Source: NORP23 sp050302475
Lineage (GTDB): Bacteria; Pseudomonadota; Alphaproteobacteria; Rhodobacterales; Rhodobacteraceae
Assembly: GCA_050302475.1 (NCBI GenBank)
Contig: JBNLBF010000001.1
Span: 247,766 to 311,765, forward strand
Direction of reading: 5' to 3'
Length of the DNA stretch: 64,000 nucleotides
In this document: positions 15,555-23,726 of the stretch, in pieces
Position numbering within the stretch: the stretch's first letter is position 1
Layout: every line of letters starts with the position of its first letter
Notes under the pieces: model-generated
Told to the model about the DNA's origin: nothing
Databases searched by the model: none
What the model saw: the letters and a program-made list of their open reading frames with translations, nothing else
Position numbers and translations under genes: made by a program

Positions 15555-15995
15555 ATGTCGATAGAAATTCGAAAACTTAGGCCCTCGGATCTGGCGGAAT
15601 GGGCAGGCCTCTGGCGAAAATATCTGAAATTCTATGAAACCGAACTGCCGGAAGAGGTCTATGAATCCTCTTTCGCCCGCATGCTGTCCGACTCAGCCCA
15701 CGAGTTCCATGGATTGGTCGCCGAGAAGGACGGAAATCTGATCAGACTCGCCCATTATCTGTTTCACCGCCACGGCTGGAAAATCGAAGATGTCTGCTAT
15801 CTTCAGGACCTCTTCGTGAGCGAGGACGCGCGGGGCACCGGCGCAGGGCGGGCACTGATTGAAGCTGTCTATGCCGAGGCGGACAAAGCCGGGGCACCCG
15901 CCGTTTATTGGCTGACACAGGATTTCAACGCGACGGCACGTCGCTTGTATGACCGCATCGGGCAGGTTACACCCTTCATCAAATATTCCCGTTAG
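15555..15995 (+). CDS. GNAT family N-acetyltransferase
   Basis: 146 residues. The acetyl-CoA-binding signature is DLFVSEDARGTGAGRALI (about 87-104, the Q/RxxGxG/A loop). The C-terminal YWLTQDFNATARRLYDRIG segment is the usual GNAT motif B. It would acetylate an amine; the substrate may be a small molecule such as a polyamine or aminoglycoside-like compound, but this is open. It diverges from dksA over 220 bases and is followed 9 bases later by a small membrane-protein gene. Confidence 0.85.
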   Translation: MSIEIRKLRPSDLAEWAGLWRKYLKFYETELPEEVYESSFARMLSDSAHEFHGLVAEKDGNLIRLAHYLFHRHGWKIEDVCYLQDLFVSEDARGTGAGRALIEAVYAEADKAGAPAVYWLTQDFNATARRLYDRIGQVTPFIKYSR

Positions 15996-16004
15996 GAGCT
16001 TTTG

Positions 16005-16253
16005 ATGGACGACGTGCTAAAACAGATCTGGCGCTTTTTACCTTTGGTGATCCTTGCGTTTTTCATCTATGTCGCGGTGTTCTCGACCGGCCTATATCGC
16101 ACCGTCACACTATTCATCATCTTTGGCGGTCTGCTGGGATGGCTCCGCGCCTCACGCCGGGGTGGCAATCTTGCAGACAAATACCAATGGTCCGCCGTCC
16201 ACGCCCTCATCCTGATGATCGTCGGGTTTTTCGTCGGGATCATCGCCGCATGA
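16005..16253 (+). CDS. Small membrane protein of unknown function
   Basis: 82 residues from the ATG at 16005, which lies 6 bases after AGGAG; the TTG just before it is not needed. Two or three hydrophobic helices are visible (about 10-30, 32-47 and 63-81), with a basic loop RASRRGG between. The family is not recognised. It overlaps the next gene by ATGA (16250-16253), indicating translational coupling. It is the first of four overlapping genes ending in a DedA protein and a 75-residue protein. Confidence 0.7.
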   Translation: MDDVLKQIWRFLPLVILAFFIYVAVFSTGLYRTVTLFIIFGGLLGWLRASRRGGNLADKYQWSAVHALILMIVGFFVGIIAA

Positions 16254-16594
16254 TGGCGCGGTTGAAGCTGATCTGGCGGGAGCATCGGGTGGTGTTCCTC
16301 GGCTTTGTAGCGGCGGCGATCCTGACATTATTTTTCACGTTCAAAACCATCGGCGGGCTAATCTACTGGTCGCAGCATCGCGAGGCCCCGTTGGAGCCGT
16401 GGATGTCGATTGGCTATATCGCCCATTCTTACAACATCCCCCCGCATGAACTGGCGGATCAGATGCACCTGACCCGTGATGAAGCAAAACACAAACCTAT
16501 TGGCGAGATTGCTGAGGATGCGGGAATGGAGTTTGACCGCCTGAAGACCGAAATCCTGTCGATTATCGAGACCACGCGCGCACCGCATGACTGA
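16250..16594 (+). CDS. Membrane-anchored hypothetical protein
   Basis: 114 residues from the ATG at 16250; a second ATG follows at once. One membrane helix (about 16-35, VVFLGFVAAAILTLFFTF) is followed by a soluble domain (WMSIGYIAHSYNIPPHELAD...) that looks like a short helical DNA-binding or LysM-free helix bundle, but I recognise no family. It overlaps the preceding gene by 4 bases and the dedA-type gene by 8, so these three are surely cotranscribed. Confidence 0.75.
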   Translation: MMARLKLIWREHRVVFLGFVAAAILTLFFTFKTIGGLIYWSQHREAPLEPWMSIGYIAHSYNIPPHELADQMHLTRDEAKHKPIGEIAEDAGMEFDRLKTEILSIIETTRAPHD

Positions 16595-17180
16595 GACGGT
16601 CCTCGCCCTTCTACCGACCTACGGAATGCCGCTGCTGGCGCTTGTCGTGATGCTCAGTTGCCTTGGCCTGCCGATTCCTGGATCCATCGCGCTGCTGATC
16701 GGCGGTGCCTTGTCGGCGGAGGGGGAGATGGCCTTGATGTCCGTCCTTGGCATCGGGCTTGCCAGCGCGGTTGCTGGTGATCAGTTGGGCTATGGGATCG
16801 GCAAAGTGATCGGCGATCCGTTGGAGGTCCGGCTGTCAGGAAAACCTAAACGCGAAAAACAGGTGCTGGGCGCTAAGGCCTTGTTGCGCAAATGGGGTGG
16901 CGTCGGAGTCTATTTCTCTCGCTGGCTGGTCGCGCCGCTGGGGCCGGTGATCAACCTGCTAGCCGGGATGAGTGACATGCGCTGGTGGCGGTTTTCCTTG
17001 TTCGATCTGCTGGGGGAGGCAACATGGGTCGGCCTCTATGTCGGGATGGGGTATTTCCTTGCCGGCAACCTTGTCGAGATCGCTACGATCCTGTCTGACA
17101 TCGGCTGGATGTTGGCCGGATTGGTGATTGCGGGTATACTTGGCGCACGGTTGTTGAAGGCGCATAGGCAGCATGGATGA
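16587..17180 (+). CDS. DedA / SNARE-associated family membrane protein
   Basis: 197 residues with four to five membrane helices. The family signature is visible as LGLPIPGSIALLIGGAL (26-42) and as the FSRWLVAPLGPVINLLAGMSDM segment (about 110-131), where the F-x-R arginine and the following glycines are conserved. DedA proteins are inner-membrane proteins linked to proton-dependent lipid flipping (undecaprenyl phosphate or phosphatidylethanolamine) and envelope integrity. It is embedded in an overlapping gene string with two small membrane proteins upstream and a 75-residue gene downstream. Confidence 0.9.
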   Translation: MTETVLALLPTYGMPLLALVVMLSCLGLPIPGSIALLIGGALSAEGEMALMSVLGIGLASAVAGDQLGYGIGKVIGDPLEVRLSGKPKREKQVLGAKALLRKWGGVGVYFSRWLVAPLGPVINLLAGMSDMRWWRFSLFDLLGEATWVGLYVGMGYFLAGNLVEIATILSDIGWMLAGLVIAGILGARLLKAHRQHG

Positions 17181-17400
17181 TCTGGGGTTCACCTTCAGAC
17201 AGTTAAAAAATGGCGATATCGTGATTTCCCACCACGGTAAACGTGCAACAGTTCTGCGCCACGATGCTGCGCAGTTTTTCGTCGAGGATATGGACGAGAT
17301 GGATTTCCCAGATCAGCAACAGGAAATGGCGCGGATCACCGGCAATTACAAACGCGGGAACGAGCGTGAAGCGAAAAACCATCCGCGCAACCGGATGTGA
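17173..17400 (+). CDS. Conserved hypothetical protein, 75 residues
   Basis: The start codon overlaps the end of the DedA gene by 8 bases. The sequence is soluble and strand-rich in its first half (FRQLKNGDIVISHHGKRATVLR) and charged at the end (NYKRGNEREAKNH). I do not recognise the family. The overlap indicates cotranscription and coupled translation with the DedA protein. There is a 44-base gap to the protease gene downstream. Confidence 0.65.
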   Translation: MDDLGFTFRQLKNGDIVISHHGKRATVLRHDAAQFFVEDMDEMDFPDQQQEMARITGNYKRGNEREAKNHPRNRM

Positions 17401-17444
17401 GTTGCCTGCCGCCTTGTCCGCCCCCATATTGATCCCATGATCCC

Positions 17445-18143
17445 ATGATCCGATTATCCGTCCTTCTGTTCGCGCTTGGCTTTATTGCGGTCAGCTATTT
17501 CTTCTCCGCTTGGCGGTTGAAGGCAGAGCTGAATGGCAATTCCAAACCGTTGGAAGATCCGGTCCTGAACAAACTGACCCGTCAAATGGCGGCGCAGCTG
17601 GATTTACCTGACATCCATGTGAATATCTATGAAATCGCACCCGTAAACGGGCTGGCCGCGCCCGATGGTCGGATTTTCATCACCCGAGGGTTTATGGAGA
17701 AATACCGCTCCGGCGCTGTAACGGCGAAGGAGCTGGCCAGCGTAATCGCGCATGAACTGGGGCATGTGGCGCTTGGCCATTCCAAACGCCGACTGGTTGA
17801 CTTCGCGTTTGCCAACACGATCCGGCTGATCGTGATCGGCGTGGTTGGTCGGTTGCATCCTGCGCTTGGCGTCCAAGCCGGGAATATGCTGGCGCGGGTG
17901 TTAGCCGCGCGTCTTTCCCGGCAGGACGAATACGAGGCCGACGCATATGCCGCCGCGCTGTTGACCAAATCCGGGATTGGGGTTCAGCCGCAAAAAGACC
18001 TGTTTAAAAAACTTGGTTATCTGACAGGCGCGAAAGGGCAACAGCCATTGGCGTGGTTGATGAGCCATCCGAAAGCCGAGGAACGGATTGCCGCGATTGA
18101 AGCGCTGGAAACCCGTTGGAAAGCCGGGCAGATAGAAGGTTAG
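17445..18143 (+). CDS. M48 family zinc metalloprotease
   Basis: 232 residues. HELGH (103-107) provides two zinc ligands and the catalytic glutamate, and DEYEADAYAAALL (about 165-177) supplies the third ligand. Residues 1-22 form a membrane anchor or uncleaved signal, so the domain is probably periplasmic or membrane-bound, like a short BepA/LoiP-type peptidase without TPR repeats. It may take part in envelope quality control. Its stop codon overlaps the end of the convergent PIN gene within a short inverted repeat. Confidence 0.9.
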   Translation: MIRLSVLLFALGFIAVSYFFSAWRLKAELNGNSKPLEDPVLNKLTRQMAAQLDLPDIHVNIYEIAPVNGLAAPDGRIFITRGFMEKYRSGAVTAKELASVIAHELGHVALGHSKRRLVDFAFANTIRLIVIGVVGRLHPALGVQAGNMLARVLAARLSRQDEYEADAYAAALLTKSGIGVQPQKDLFKKLGYLTGAKGQQPLAWLMSHPKAEERIAAIEALETRWKAGQIEG

Positions 18144-18148
18144 TCTGC
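18128..18148. terminator. Stop-codon-centred inverted repeat, M48/PIN junction
   Basis: GCAGA (18128-18132) pairs with TCTGC (18144-18148), plus a T-G pair, around the overlapping stop codons of the two convergent genes. The stem is short and has no U-tract, so terminator function is uncertain. Confidence 0.3.
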
Positions 18149-18694
18149 AAAGCGCGGATCGGTGGAAAGGTATTTCCCAAGTCGCGGTAGACGGGCGCGT
18201 TTCAGCAACGCTCGGATCGGCTGGTCGCGGCCCGATGCGGAAATTGCCCGCCCCTGAACCTCCGCCGCTATCGCTGCGAGGTCAATATCGTCGGCAAAAT
18301 CCATCAAAAAGCTGTCCGGTTCGCGCAGAAGAATGCCGTCCTTCGCCAAGGTGCGGCGCGGAAAATCGCGCAGGTTTCGCGTCAGCAGAACATCTGCCTT
18401 GCCCTGAATCGCAGCGGCCAGAACATGGCGATCATTTCTGTCAGGCAAAGATAACAAAGATATCTTGTTTGGCTGAACAATGACCATCGAATTTGGCCAA
18501 CGCGTCTTCAAGAGCAGGATTTCAGAATCGGCAATCACCGATGCGGCTTCGCTGTGCTTGTAGGCGATGTCGCGCCACTCGGCGAATATTTTTGGGGACC
18601 AGAGCGGTATGAACGCCCCAGCATCCGCTGCTCCCATCAACATCTCTCGCGTGACTGAGGGGAATAGGATATTTGTGTCCAGAAGAACCCTCAT
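18140..18694 (-). CDS. PIN domain protein (putative ribonuclease)
   Basis: 184 residues. D6 in LLDTNILF, the central acidic residues, and the late DRNDRHVLAAAIQGKADVLLTRN stretch are the metal-binding signature of PIN nucleases. VapC toxins share this fold, but they are usually shorter (about 130 residues) and paired with an antitoxin. Here no antitoxin gene is adjacent: the upstream partner is an RlmI-like methyltransferase, overlapping by ATGA. It may be a housekeeping or orphan PIN nuclease. Confidence 0.8.
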   Translation of the reverse strand: MRVLLDTNILFPSVTREMLMGAADAGAFIPLWSPKIFAEWRDIAYKHSEAASVIADSEILLLKTRWPNSMVIVQPNKISLLSLPDRNDRHVLAAAIQGKADVLLTRNLRDFPRRTLAKDGILLREPDSFLMDFADDIDLAAIAAEVQGRAISASGRDQPIRALLKRARLPRLGKYLSTDPRFAD

Positions 18695-19881
18695 GACAGG
18701 CGCAGGTAGATGGCTTTCAGGTAGCTTGATTCCGCAAGATTCGGATGCGTTGGATGATCCGGCCCAGCCTCTCCGGTGTGCAGGATTTGCGCCGACCGTC
18801 CTGCCTTACCAATCCCGCGCAGGCAAGCCTCGCGGAACTTCGTCAGATCAGCGGCATGCGAACAGGAACAGAGCGTTAGGTATCCACCCGGTTCAACAAG
18901 GTTGGCACCCATCCGTGCCACACGCTCATAGGCCCGCAACCCGGCCTCCAAGGACTGTTTCGCCGGGGCAAAGGCGGGCGGATCGCAGATGACGTGGCCG
19001 AAGGTGCGACCCTCAGTTGCCAGCGCCGCCATCACATCAAACGCATCCCCTTTGCGGGTGTCGAACTGCTTGGCCACACCGGACGCCTCAGCCCCCTGTG
19101 CCGCCAGCGCCAGCGCGTCGGCTGACCCGTCCACCGCCAGCGCGGAGTTGGCCCCACCGACGAGCGAAGCGAGAGCAAACCCACCAACATGCGAGAAAAC
19201 ATCCAGCACATCCCGCCCCTTCGATAGCCGCGCCGCAAAGGCGTGATTCGGGCGTTGGTCGTAAAACAATCCGGTTTTCTGCCCGCCAATCAGATCCGCC
19301 ATATAGGTTGCGCCGTTCATCGGCACGGCTATCAAACCATCGACCTTGCCGGTCACAATGGAACTTTCCTGATCCAGCCCTTCCAGTGTCCGCGCCCGGC
19401 CAGAGGCATTTTTGACGATATTCGTAATCCCGGTCACATCCGCCAGTGCCGCCACCAGATCGTCAAACATAACATCCGCCCACGCGGCATTCGGTTGGAT
19501 CACGGCAGTATCACCGAACCGGTCAATAATGACACCGGGTAGGCCGTCAGCTTCGGCATGGATTAGGCGATAGAACGGCGCGTCGAACAAGGTTTCGCGT
19601 AAATCGAGCGCATGGCGCACTCGGGTCGCCAGCCACGTACGGTCGATCTCGACGGACATATCCCGATCAAGCACCCGCGCGATGATCTTAGACTGTGGAT
19701 TGACCGTAACCAGCGCCAACGGCTCGCGGTTGGCATCCTGCAATTCGGCGATAGTGCCGGGCGCAATGCCTTTGGTGCGCCGATCCTGCACGATCTGATC
19801 GGTATAGACCCAAGGCATCCCGAACCGAATACGTTGCGGTTTGATTTTGGGCAAAAGGCGGATGATGGGTCTGTCTGTCAT
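18691..19881 (-). CDS. RlmI-like class I rRNA cytosine methyltransferase
   Basis: 396 residues from the ATG at 19881 with a GAGGG ribosome site; a GTG 6 bases upstream would fall in that site. An N-terminal PUA domain (about 1-75) binds RNA. The Rossmann domain follows, with DVLDVFSHVGGFAL as the SAM-binding loop, CDPPAFAPAK as motif IV and CSCSHA as motif VI, the pattern of RlmI/RlmK-type 5-methylcytosine methyltransferases acting on 23S rRNA. The terminal SSYLKAIYLRL is also typical. It is translationally coupled to the PIN gene. Confidence 0.9.
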   Translation of the reverse strand: MTDRPIIRLLPKIKPQRIRFGMPWVYTDQIVQDRRTKGIAPGTIAELQDANREPLALVTVNPQSKIIARVLDRDMSVEIDRTWLATRVRHALDLRETLFDAPFYRLIHAEADGLPGVIIDRFGDTAVIQPNAAWADVMFDDLVAALADVTGITNIVKNASGRARTLEGLDQESSIVTGKVDGLIAVPMNGATYMADLIGGQKTGLFYDQRPNHAFAARLSKGRDVLDVFSHVGGFALASLVGGANSALAVDGSADALALAAQGAEASGVAKQFDTRKGDAFDVMAALATEGRTFGHVICDPPAFAPAKQSLEAGLRAYERVARMGANLVEPGGYLTLCSCSHAADLTKFREACLRGIGKAGRSAQILHTGEAGPDHPTHPNLAESSYLKAIYLRLS

Positions 19882-19909
19882 GCGCACCCTCTATCCGGTT
19901 ATGCAGGCG

Positions 19910-19937
19910 AAAAAAAGGGCCGTCGTAAAGACGGCCC
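19910..19937 (-). terminator. Rho-independent terminator of the 56-residue gene
   Basis: GGGCCGTC (19917-19924) and GACGGCCC (19930-19937) form a perfect 8-base stem with a 5-base loop. On the minus strand it is followed by seven T (complement of A at 19910-19916). It lies between the small gene and rlmI. Confidence 0.9.
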
Positions 19938-19963
19938 GATTCACCAGTGTATGAGCAGGTTTA

Positions 19964-20134
19964 TTAGGCGTGTGTTGGGCGCGCAGCCCAGGCACGCAGG
20001 CCTTCGAGCGCCGCTTTAGGCAGGCGGAAGATTGTTTTGATGCCAGCAGACATTGTCTGAGCACGCAGTTCACGGGCAGCCATTTCATAGGCGCGGAGCT
20101 CTGCTTGGGTCGGGAATTTCATGTCATTGGTCAT
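19964..20134 (-). CDS. Small basic protein, 56 residues
   Basis: An ATG at 20134 with a strong AAGGAGAT ribosome site opens a 57-codon frame ending in tandem stops (TAATAA). The product starts MTNDMKFPTQAELRAYEMAA and is helical and arginine/alanine-rich, with an amphipathic segment (AGIKTIFRLPKAALEGLRAWA). It has its own 5' region and a strong intrinsic terminator, so it is a genuine independent gene. Small alphaproteobacterial proteins of this kind (DUF1127-like or RSP-type families) are known, but I cannot assign it. It may bind RNA or membrane. Confidence 0.8.
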   Translation of the reverse strand: MTNDMKFPTQAELRAYEMAARELRAQTMSAGIKTIFRLPKAALEGLRAWAARPTHA

Positions 20135-20159
20135 GTCTGATCTCCTTCGATCGTCTTAC

Positions 20160-20176
20160 CTTTGTATGGAACAAAG
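20160..20176. promoter_or_regulatory. Inverted repeat upstream of the 56-residue gene
   Basis: CTTTGT (20160-20165) and ACAAAG (20171-20176) are perfect arms 5 bases apart, 26 bases upstream of the start codon. It may be an operator or a short leader hairpin. Confidence 0.3.
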
Positions 20177-20223
20177 ATAGGACAGCGACGGTGACCTTAC
20201 ATCAGACAATCTCAGAAACCCGA

Positions 20224-20240
20224 TATGCGCGGGGCGCATA
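20224..20240. terminator. Hairpin directly after soxG
   Basis: TATGCGC (20224-20230) and GCGCATA (20234-20240) form a perfect 7-base stem with a GGG loop, 2 bases beyond the soxG stop. The following minus-strand sequence has only a weak T-tract. It is the probable 3' end of the sox operon transcript. Confidence 0.5.
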
Positions 20241-20242
20241 GG

Positions 20243-20722
20243 TCAGAAATAGCTGATCTGTGCTTCCGGGCGTGCGGCGTGGCGCAGCCAATGCTCGAGA
20301 TATTCCGCGACCGAGGTAAAGCAGACAATGTTGATTGTCTGCTCATCCACCATCCAAAAAGCCGCCGCCACCTGACCTATGCGCGTACGGCGGATATCAC
20401 CCGGCTCAAAAGCGTCCGGTGACATATCAACCGGTGCCCCTTTGGCCAAGATTTCCCGTGCTGTGTCGCCCGTCAGCGAAAACACTGCGCGGGCGTCCGA
20501 AACATCGGCCAGCAGGTAATGTCCTCTCAGCGTCTTTTCCAACTCTGCCAGTTTCGCAGGCACTTCGGATTTCGGCACCATCACCAGCAGTTCGTCCGGT
20601 GACATCCACGCAACACCATCGCGGACTTTGCGGGTTTCGGGAACCGTGATCCCCTTTAATGATGCGAAATCGGCGCGCAGCGTAATCATGCCCCGATCGG
20701 TCAGGCGGGTTACCTCAGACAT
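20243..20722 (-). CDS. soxG: Sarcosine oxidase gamma subunit
   Basis: 159 residues from the ATG at 20722, preceded by GGAGC; the longer frame upstream is inside soxA. The sequence (MSEVTRLTDRGMITLRADF..., LTGDTAREILAKGAPVD) matches the SoxG/GcvT-like fold of the gamma subunit. It completes the heterotetrameric enzyme that oxidises sarcosine to glycine, formaldehyde (as methylene-tetrahydrofolate) and H2O2. The start overlaps the soxA stop by 8 bases. It is the last gene of the operon and is followed at once by a hairpin. Confidence 0.92.
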   Translation of the reverse strand: MSEVTRLTDRGMITLRADFASLKGITVPETRKVRDGVAWMSPDELLVMVPKSEVPAKLAELEKTLRGHYLLADVSDARAVFSLTGDTAREILAKGAPVDMSPDAFEPGDIRRTRIGQVAAAFWMVDEQTINIVCFTSVAEYLEHWLRHAARPEAQISYF

Positions 20723-23700
20723 TCTGCCGCGCTCCTTCTTTGTCATAGAACACCGGATCGACGACCTTTGCCGTCATCACCTTGCCACCCGCCAGCGGGA
20801 AGGACAGGATTTCGCCCATCCGGTTGGCGCCGCCCTTGATCAACGCCATGGCGATACCGTGTTTCAGGGTCGGCGAGTAATAGGTCGAGGTCACATGCCC
20901 GATCATATTTTTCTGCCCATAGATATTCGTTCCGGGTTCCACCGCATGGGCTCCGTCAGGCAGAACATTATCCGGATTGTCGGGCAACAACCCGACCAGT
21001 TGTTTGCGATCCGCGCGGTGGAAGAATTCGCGTTCCAACGCCCGTTTGCCGATAAAGTCCTCTTTCTTCTTCGATACCGCCCAGCCGAGGTTCAAATCCA
21101 GCGGCGTCACCGTTCCATCGGTTTCATCGCCAATCATGATGAACCCTTTTTCGGCGCGCATGACGTGCAAGGCCTCGGTCCCATAAGGCATAATGCTGTG
21201 GGCAGCCCCGGCGGCCAGCGCCGCATCCCAGAATTCCTGCCCCCGGCTGGCGGGGACGGCGATTTCGTAGGACAGCTCGCCACTGAAACTGATGCGATAG
21301 GCGCGGGCGGGGATGCCTGCCAGTTCTCCGTCGGTGAAGGTCATGAACGGCATCGCCTCGCGGCTGACATTCATGCCGCCCATTGCCTCCAGCACGTTGC
21401 GTGCGTCTGGGCCAACGATTGCGATCTGGGCGTATTGTTCGGTGAGGTTGGCGGTATAAACCTGCAAATCCCACCATTCGGTTTGCAGCCATTCCTCTAT
21501 CCAGGCATGGACCCGATCCGAACCGCCGGACGTCGTGTGGCAGATGAAGCTGTCCTCGCTTAGCCGCGCCACCACGCCGTCATCAAACAGAAATCCGTTT
21601 TCCGAACACATCAACCCGTAGCGGCATTTGCCGACGGCCAGATTGGACATCATGTTGGTATAAATCAGATCAAGGAATTTTCCGGCATCCGGCCCTTTGA
21701 CCAGAATTTTCCCAAGGGTCGAGGCGTCCAGCATCCCGACATGGTTGCGGGTGTTCAGAATCTCGCGGTGAACTGCGTCACGCTTTGCCTCCCCCTCACG
21801 CTGATAGGTATACGGGCGGCGCCAGTCGGCCACCGGTTCCCAGTCGGCCCCGTTCGCGTCGTGCCAGCCATCCATCGCACTTTTGCGGGTCGGCTTGAAC
21901 AACGGTCCCCGCGCATCGCCCGCAATCGCCGCCAGTGAAATCGGCGTGTAGGGCGGGCGGAAAGTTGTCGTGCCGACCTGCGGGATCGGGGTGTTCAGGC
22001 TCTCGGCCAAAATCGCCAGACCATTGATATTCGACAGCTTCCCCTGATCGGTGGCCATGCCCAACGTCGTGTAGCGTTTGGTATGTTCAACGGACGTGAA
22101 CCCCTCGCGCGCCGCCAGCGCCACGTCAGACGCTTTCACATCATTCTGGAAATCGAGGAACGCTTTCGCCCGCAGCTTATAGGGCGCATTCATCGGCATC
22201 ATCCAGACCGACAACATCGGCGCTTCGGTTGGCGCTGTTGCCAGAGGAGCCGCTTGGTCGGAGGGGGTAAACCCCGCCTCCCGCGCGGCTTGGCGACCGG
22301 CCTCGACCGCGTTGGCGAGGGCTTGCGTTGCGTGCAGGTCGCCAGTGGCGGATCCGGCGGGGATGACAAACCCTTGGCCGTCATCGCCGGTCGGGGGGCG
22401 TTTCAGATCGGGGGAGAACATGGCGTTTCCCTCGTCCCAGTTCAGCTTGCCACCGCAATGGGACCAAAGATGGACGACGGGTGACCAGCCGCCGGACATG
22501 GCGACGCTGTCACAGGGGATCGTCTCGCGCACAGCGCACTCGCCCGTATGGTCGCAAATATCGACGGAGGTCACTTTGCGTTTGCCATGAACCTTGGCGA
22601 TAGCGGCATTGGTTTCGACGCGGATACCAGCGGCGCGGGCTTGGTCCGGCAGTGTGCCGGTGGCCTCGGGCCGGGCATCCAACACCGCTGGAACCGCAAT
22701 CCCGGCGGCGTGCAACGTCAGCGCGGTGCGGTAGGCATCGTCATTGTTGGTGACGATAACGGTGCGCTCACCCGGCACGGTGGCGTAAAGCTCCGCATAA
22801 TCCCGCACGGCAGTGGCCAGCATGACGCCGGGAATGTCGTTTCCGGCAAAGGTCAGCGGACGTTCAATTGCCCCCGTCGCGGTGATGATCCGTTTCGCGC
22901 GGATGCGCCAAAACCGATGGCGTGGGGCATCGCTGCCTTGCGTATATCCCGCCACCTGCTCCTGCGCGGTGACATAGCCGTGGTCGAACACCCCCGCCGC
23001 CATTGTCGCGGTGCGGATGGTGACGTTGGGCATAGCGTCCAGCGCGGCAAGTGTCGCGGCGATCCATTCGGGCGAGGGTTTGCCGTCGATATCGACCACA
23101 TCCACCAGCGCCCGCCCGCCAAGATAGGGGTTCTGTTCCAGCAGAAGGACTTTAGCGCCTGCCCGTCCGGCCTCCAAAGCCGCTTGCAGACCGGCAATCC
23201 CGCCACCGACAATCAGGACATCGGTATAGGCATAGAAATGTTCGTAACTGTCCGGGTCCGGCTGATCCGGCGCTTTGCCCAAGCCCGCCGACTGGCGGAT
23301 GAACGGTTCGAACAGATGTTTCCACGCCCAGCGCGGACGCATGAAGGTTTTGTAATAGAACCCCGCCGGAAAGAAACGCGAGAGTTTGGCATTGATTACA
23401 CCCACGTCGAATTCCAGCGAGGGCCAGTGGTTCTGGCTTTCAAAGCTTTGCCCCTTGACCACAGGCGTGACGGTAGAGCGTTGGTTCGGCTCCAGCCAAT
23501 CCCCCGCGCCCATATTCATCAGGGCGTTCGGTTCCTCGGCTCCGCTCGCGACAATCCCGCGCGGGCGGTGATATTTGAAACTGCGGCCTACCATCCGTTC
23601 GCCACCCGCCATCAGGGCAGAGGCCACTGTATCCCCCGGATGCGCGCTGATCCGGCGACCGTTAAAGATGACGTCAAAGCTTTGCGTGCGATCAATCAGC

Positions 23701-23726
23701 CGCCCGCCGGTGGTTAGTCGTTTCAT
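20715..23726 (-). CDS. soxA: Sarcosine oxidase alpha subunit
   Basis: 1003 residues, the expected length. The first 100 residues form a 2Fe-2S-ferredoxin-like fold without cluster cysteines, then an NAD-binding flavoprotein domain with DVLIVGGGIAGLQAAL (about 169-184) follows. From about residue 600 a GcvT-like folate-binding domain transfers the one-carbon unit to tetrahydrofolate. It carries the NAD+ site and the folate site of the SoxABDG complex. The start overlaps soxD by 4 bases and the end overlaps soxG. Sarcosine typically comes from glycine betaine or creatine degradation. Confidence 0.96.
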   Translation of the reverse strand: MKRLTTGGRLIDRTQSFDVIFNGRRISAHPGDTVASALMAGGERMVGRSFKYHRPRGIVASGAEEPNALMNMGAGDWLEPNQRSTVTPVVKGQSFESQNHWPSLEFDVGVINAKLSRFFPAGFYYKTFMRPRWAWKHLFEPFIRQSAGLGKAPDQPDPDSYEHFYAYTDVLIVGGGIAGLQAALEAGRAGAKVLLLEQNPYLGGRALVDVVDIDGKPSPEWIAATLAALDAMPNVTIRTATMAAGVFDHGYVTAQEQVAGYTQGSDAPRHRFWRIRAKRIITATGAIERPLTFAGNDIPGVMLATAVRDYAELYATVPGERTVIVTNNDDAYRTALTLHAAGIAVPAVLDARPEATGTLPDQARAAGIRVETNAAIAKVHGKRKVTSVDICDHTGECAVRETIPCDSVAMSGGWSPVVHLWSHCGGKLNWDEGNAMFSPDLKRPPTGDDGQGFVIPAGSATGDLHATQALANAVEAGRQAAREAGFTPSDQAAPLATAPTEAPMLSVWMMPMNAPYKLRAKAFLDFQNDVKASDVALAAREGFTSVEHTKRYTTLGMATDQGKLSNINGLAILAESLNTPIPQVGTTTFRPPYTPISLAAIAGDARGPLFKPTRKSAMDGWHDANGADWEPVADWRRPYTYQREGEAKRDAVHREILNTRNHVGMLDASTLGKILVKGPDAGKFLDLIYTNMMSNLAVGKCRYGLMCSENGFLFDDGVVARLSEDSFICHTTSGGSDRVHAWIEEWLQTEWWDLQVYTANLTEQYAQIAIVGPDARNVLEAMGGMNVSREAMPFMTFTDGELAGIPARAYRISFSGELSYEIAVPASRGQEFWDAALAAGAAHSIMPYGTEALHVMRAEKGFIMIGDETDGTVTPLDLNLGWAVSKKKEDFIGKRALEREFFHRADRKQLVGLLPDNPDNVLPDGAHAVEPGTNIYGQKNMIGHVTSTYYSPTLKHGIAMALIKGGANRMGEILSFPLAGGKVMTAKVVDPVFYDKEGARQNV

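Noticed and set aside
22548..23717. Plus-strand reading frame (389 codons) opposite soxA
   Set aside because: Shadow frame inside the flavoprotein domain of soxA, with no family similarity.
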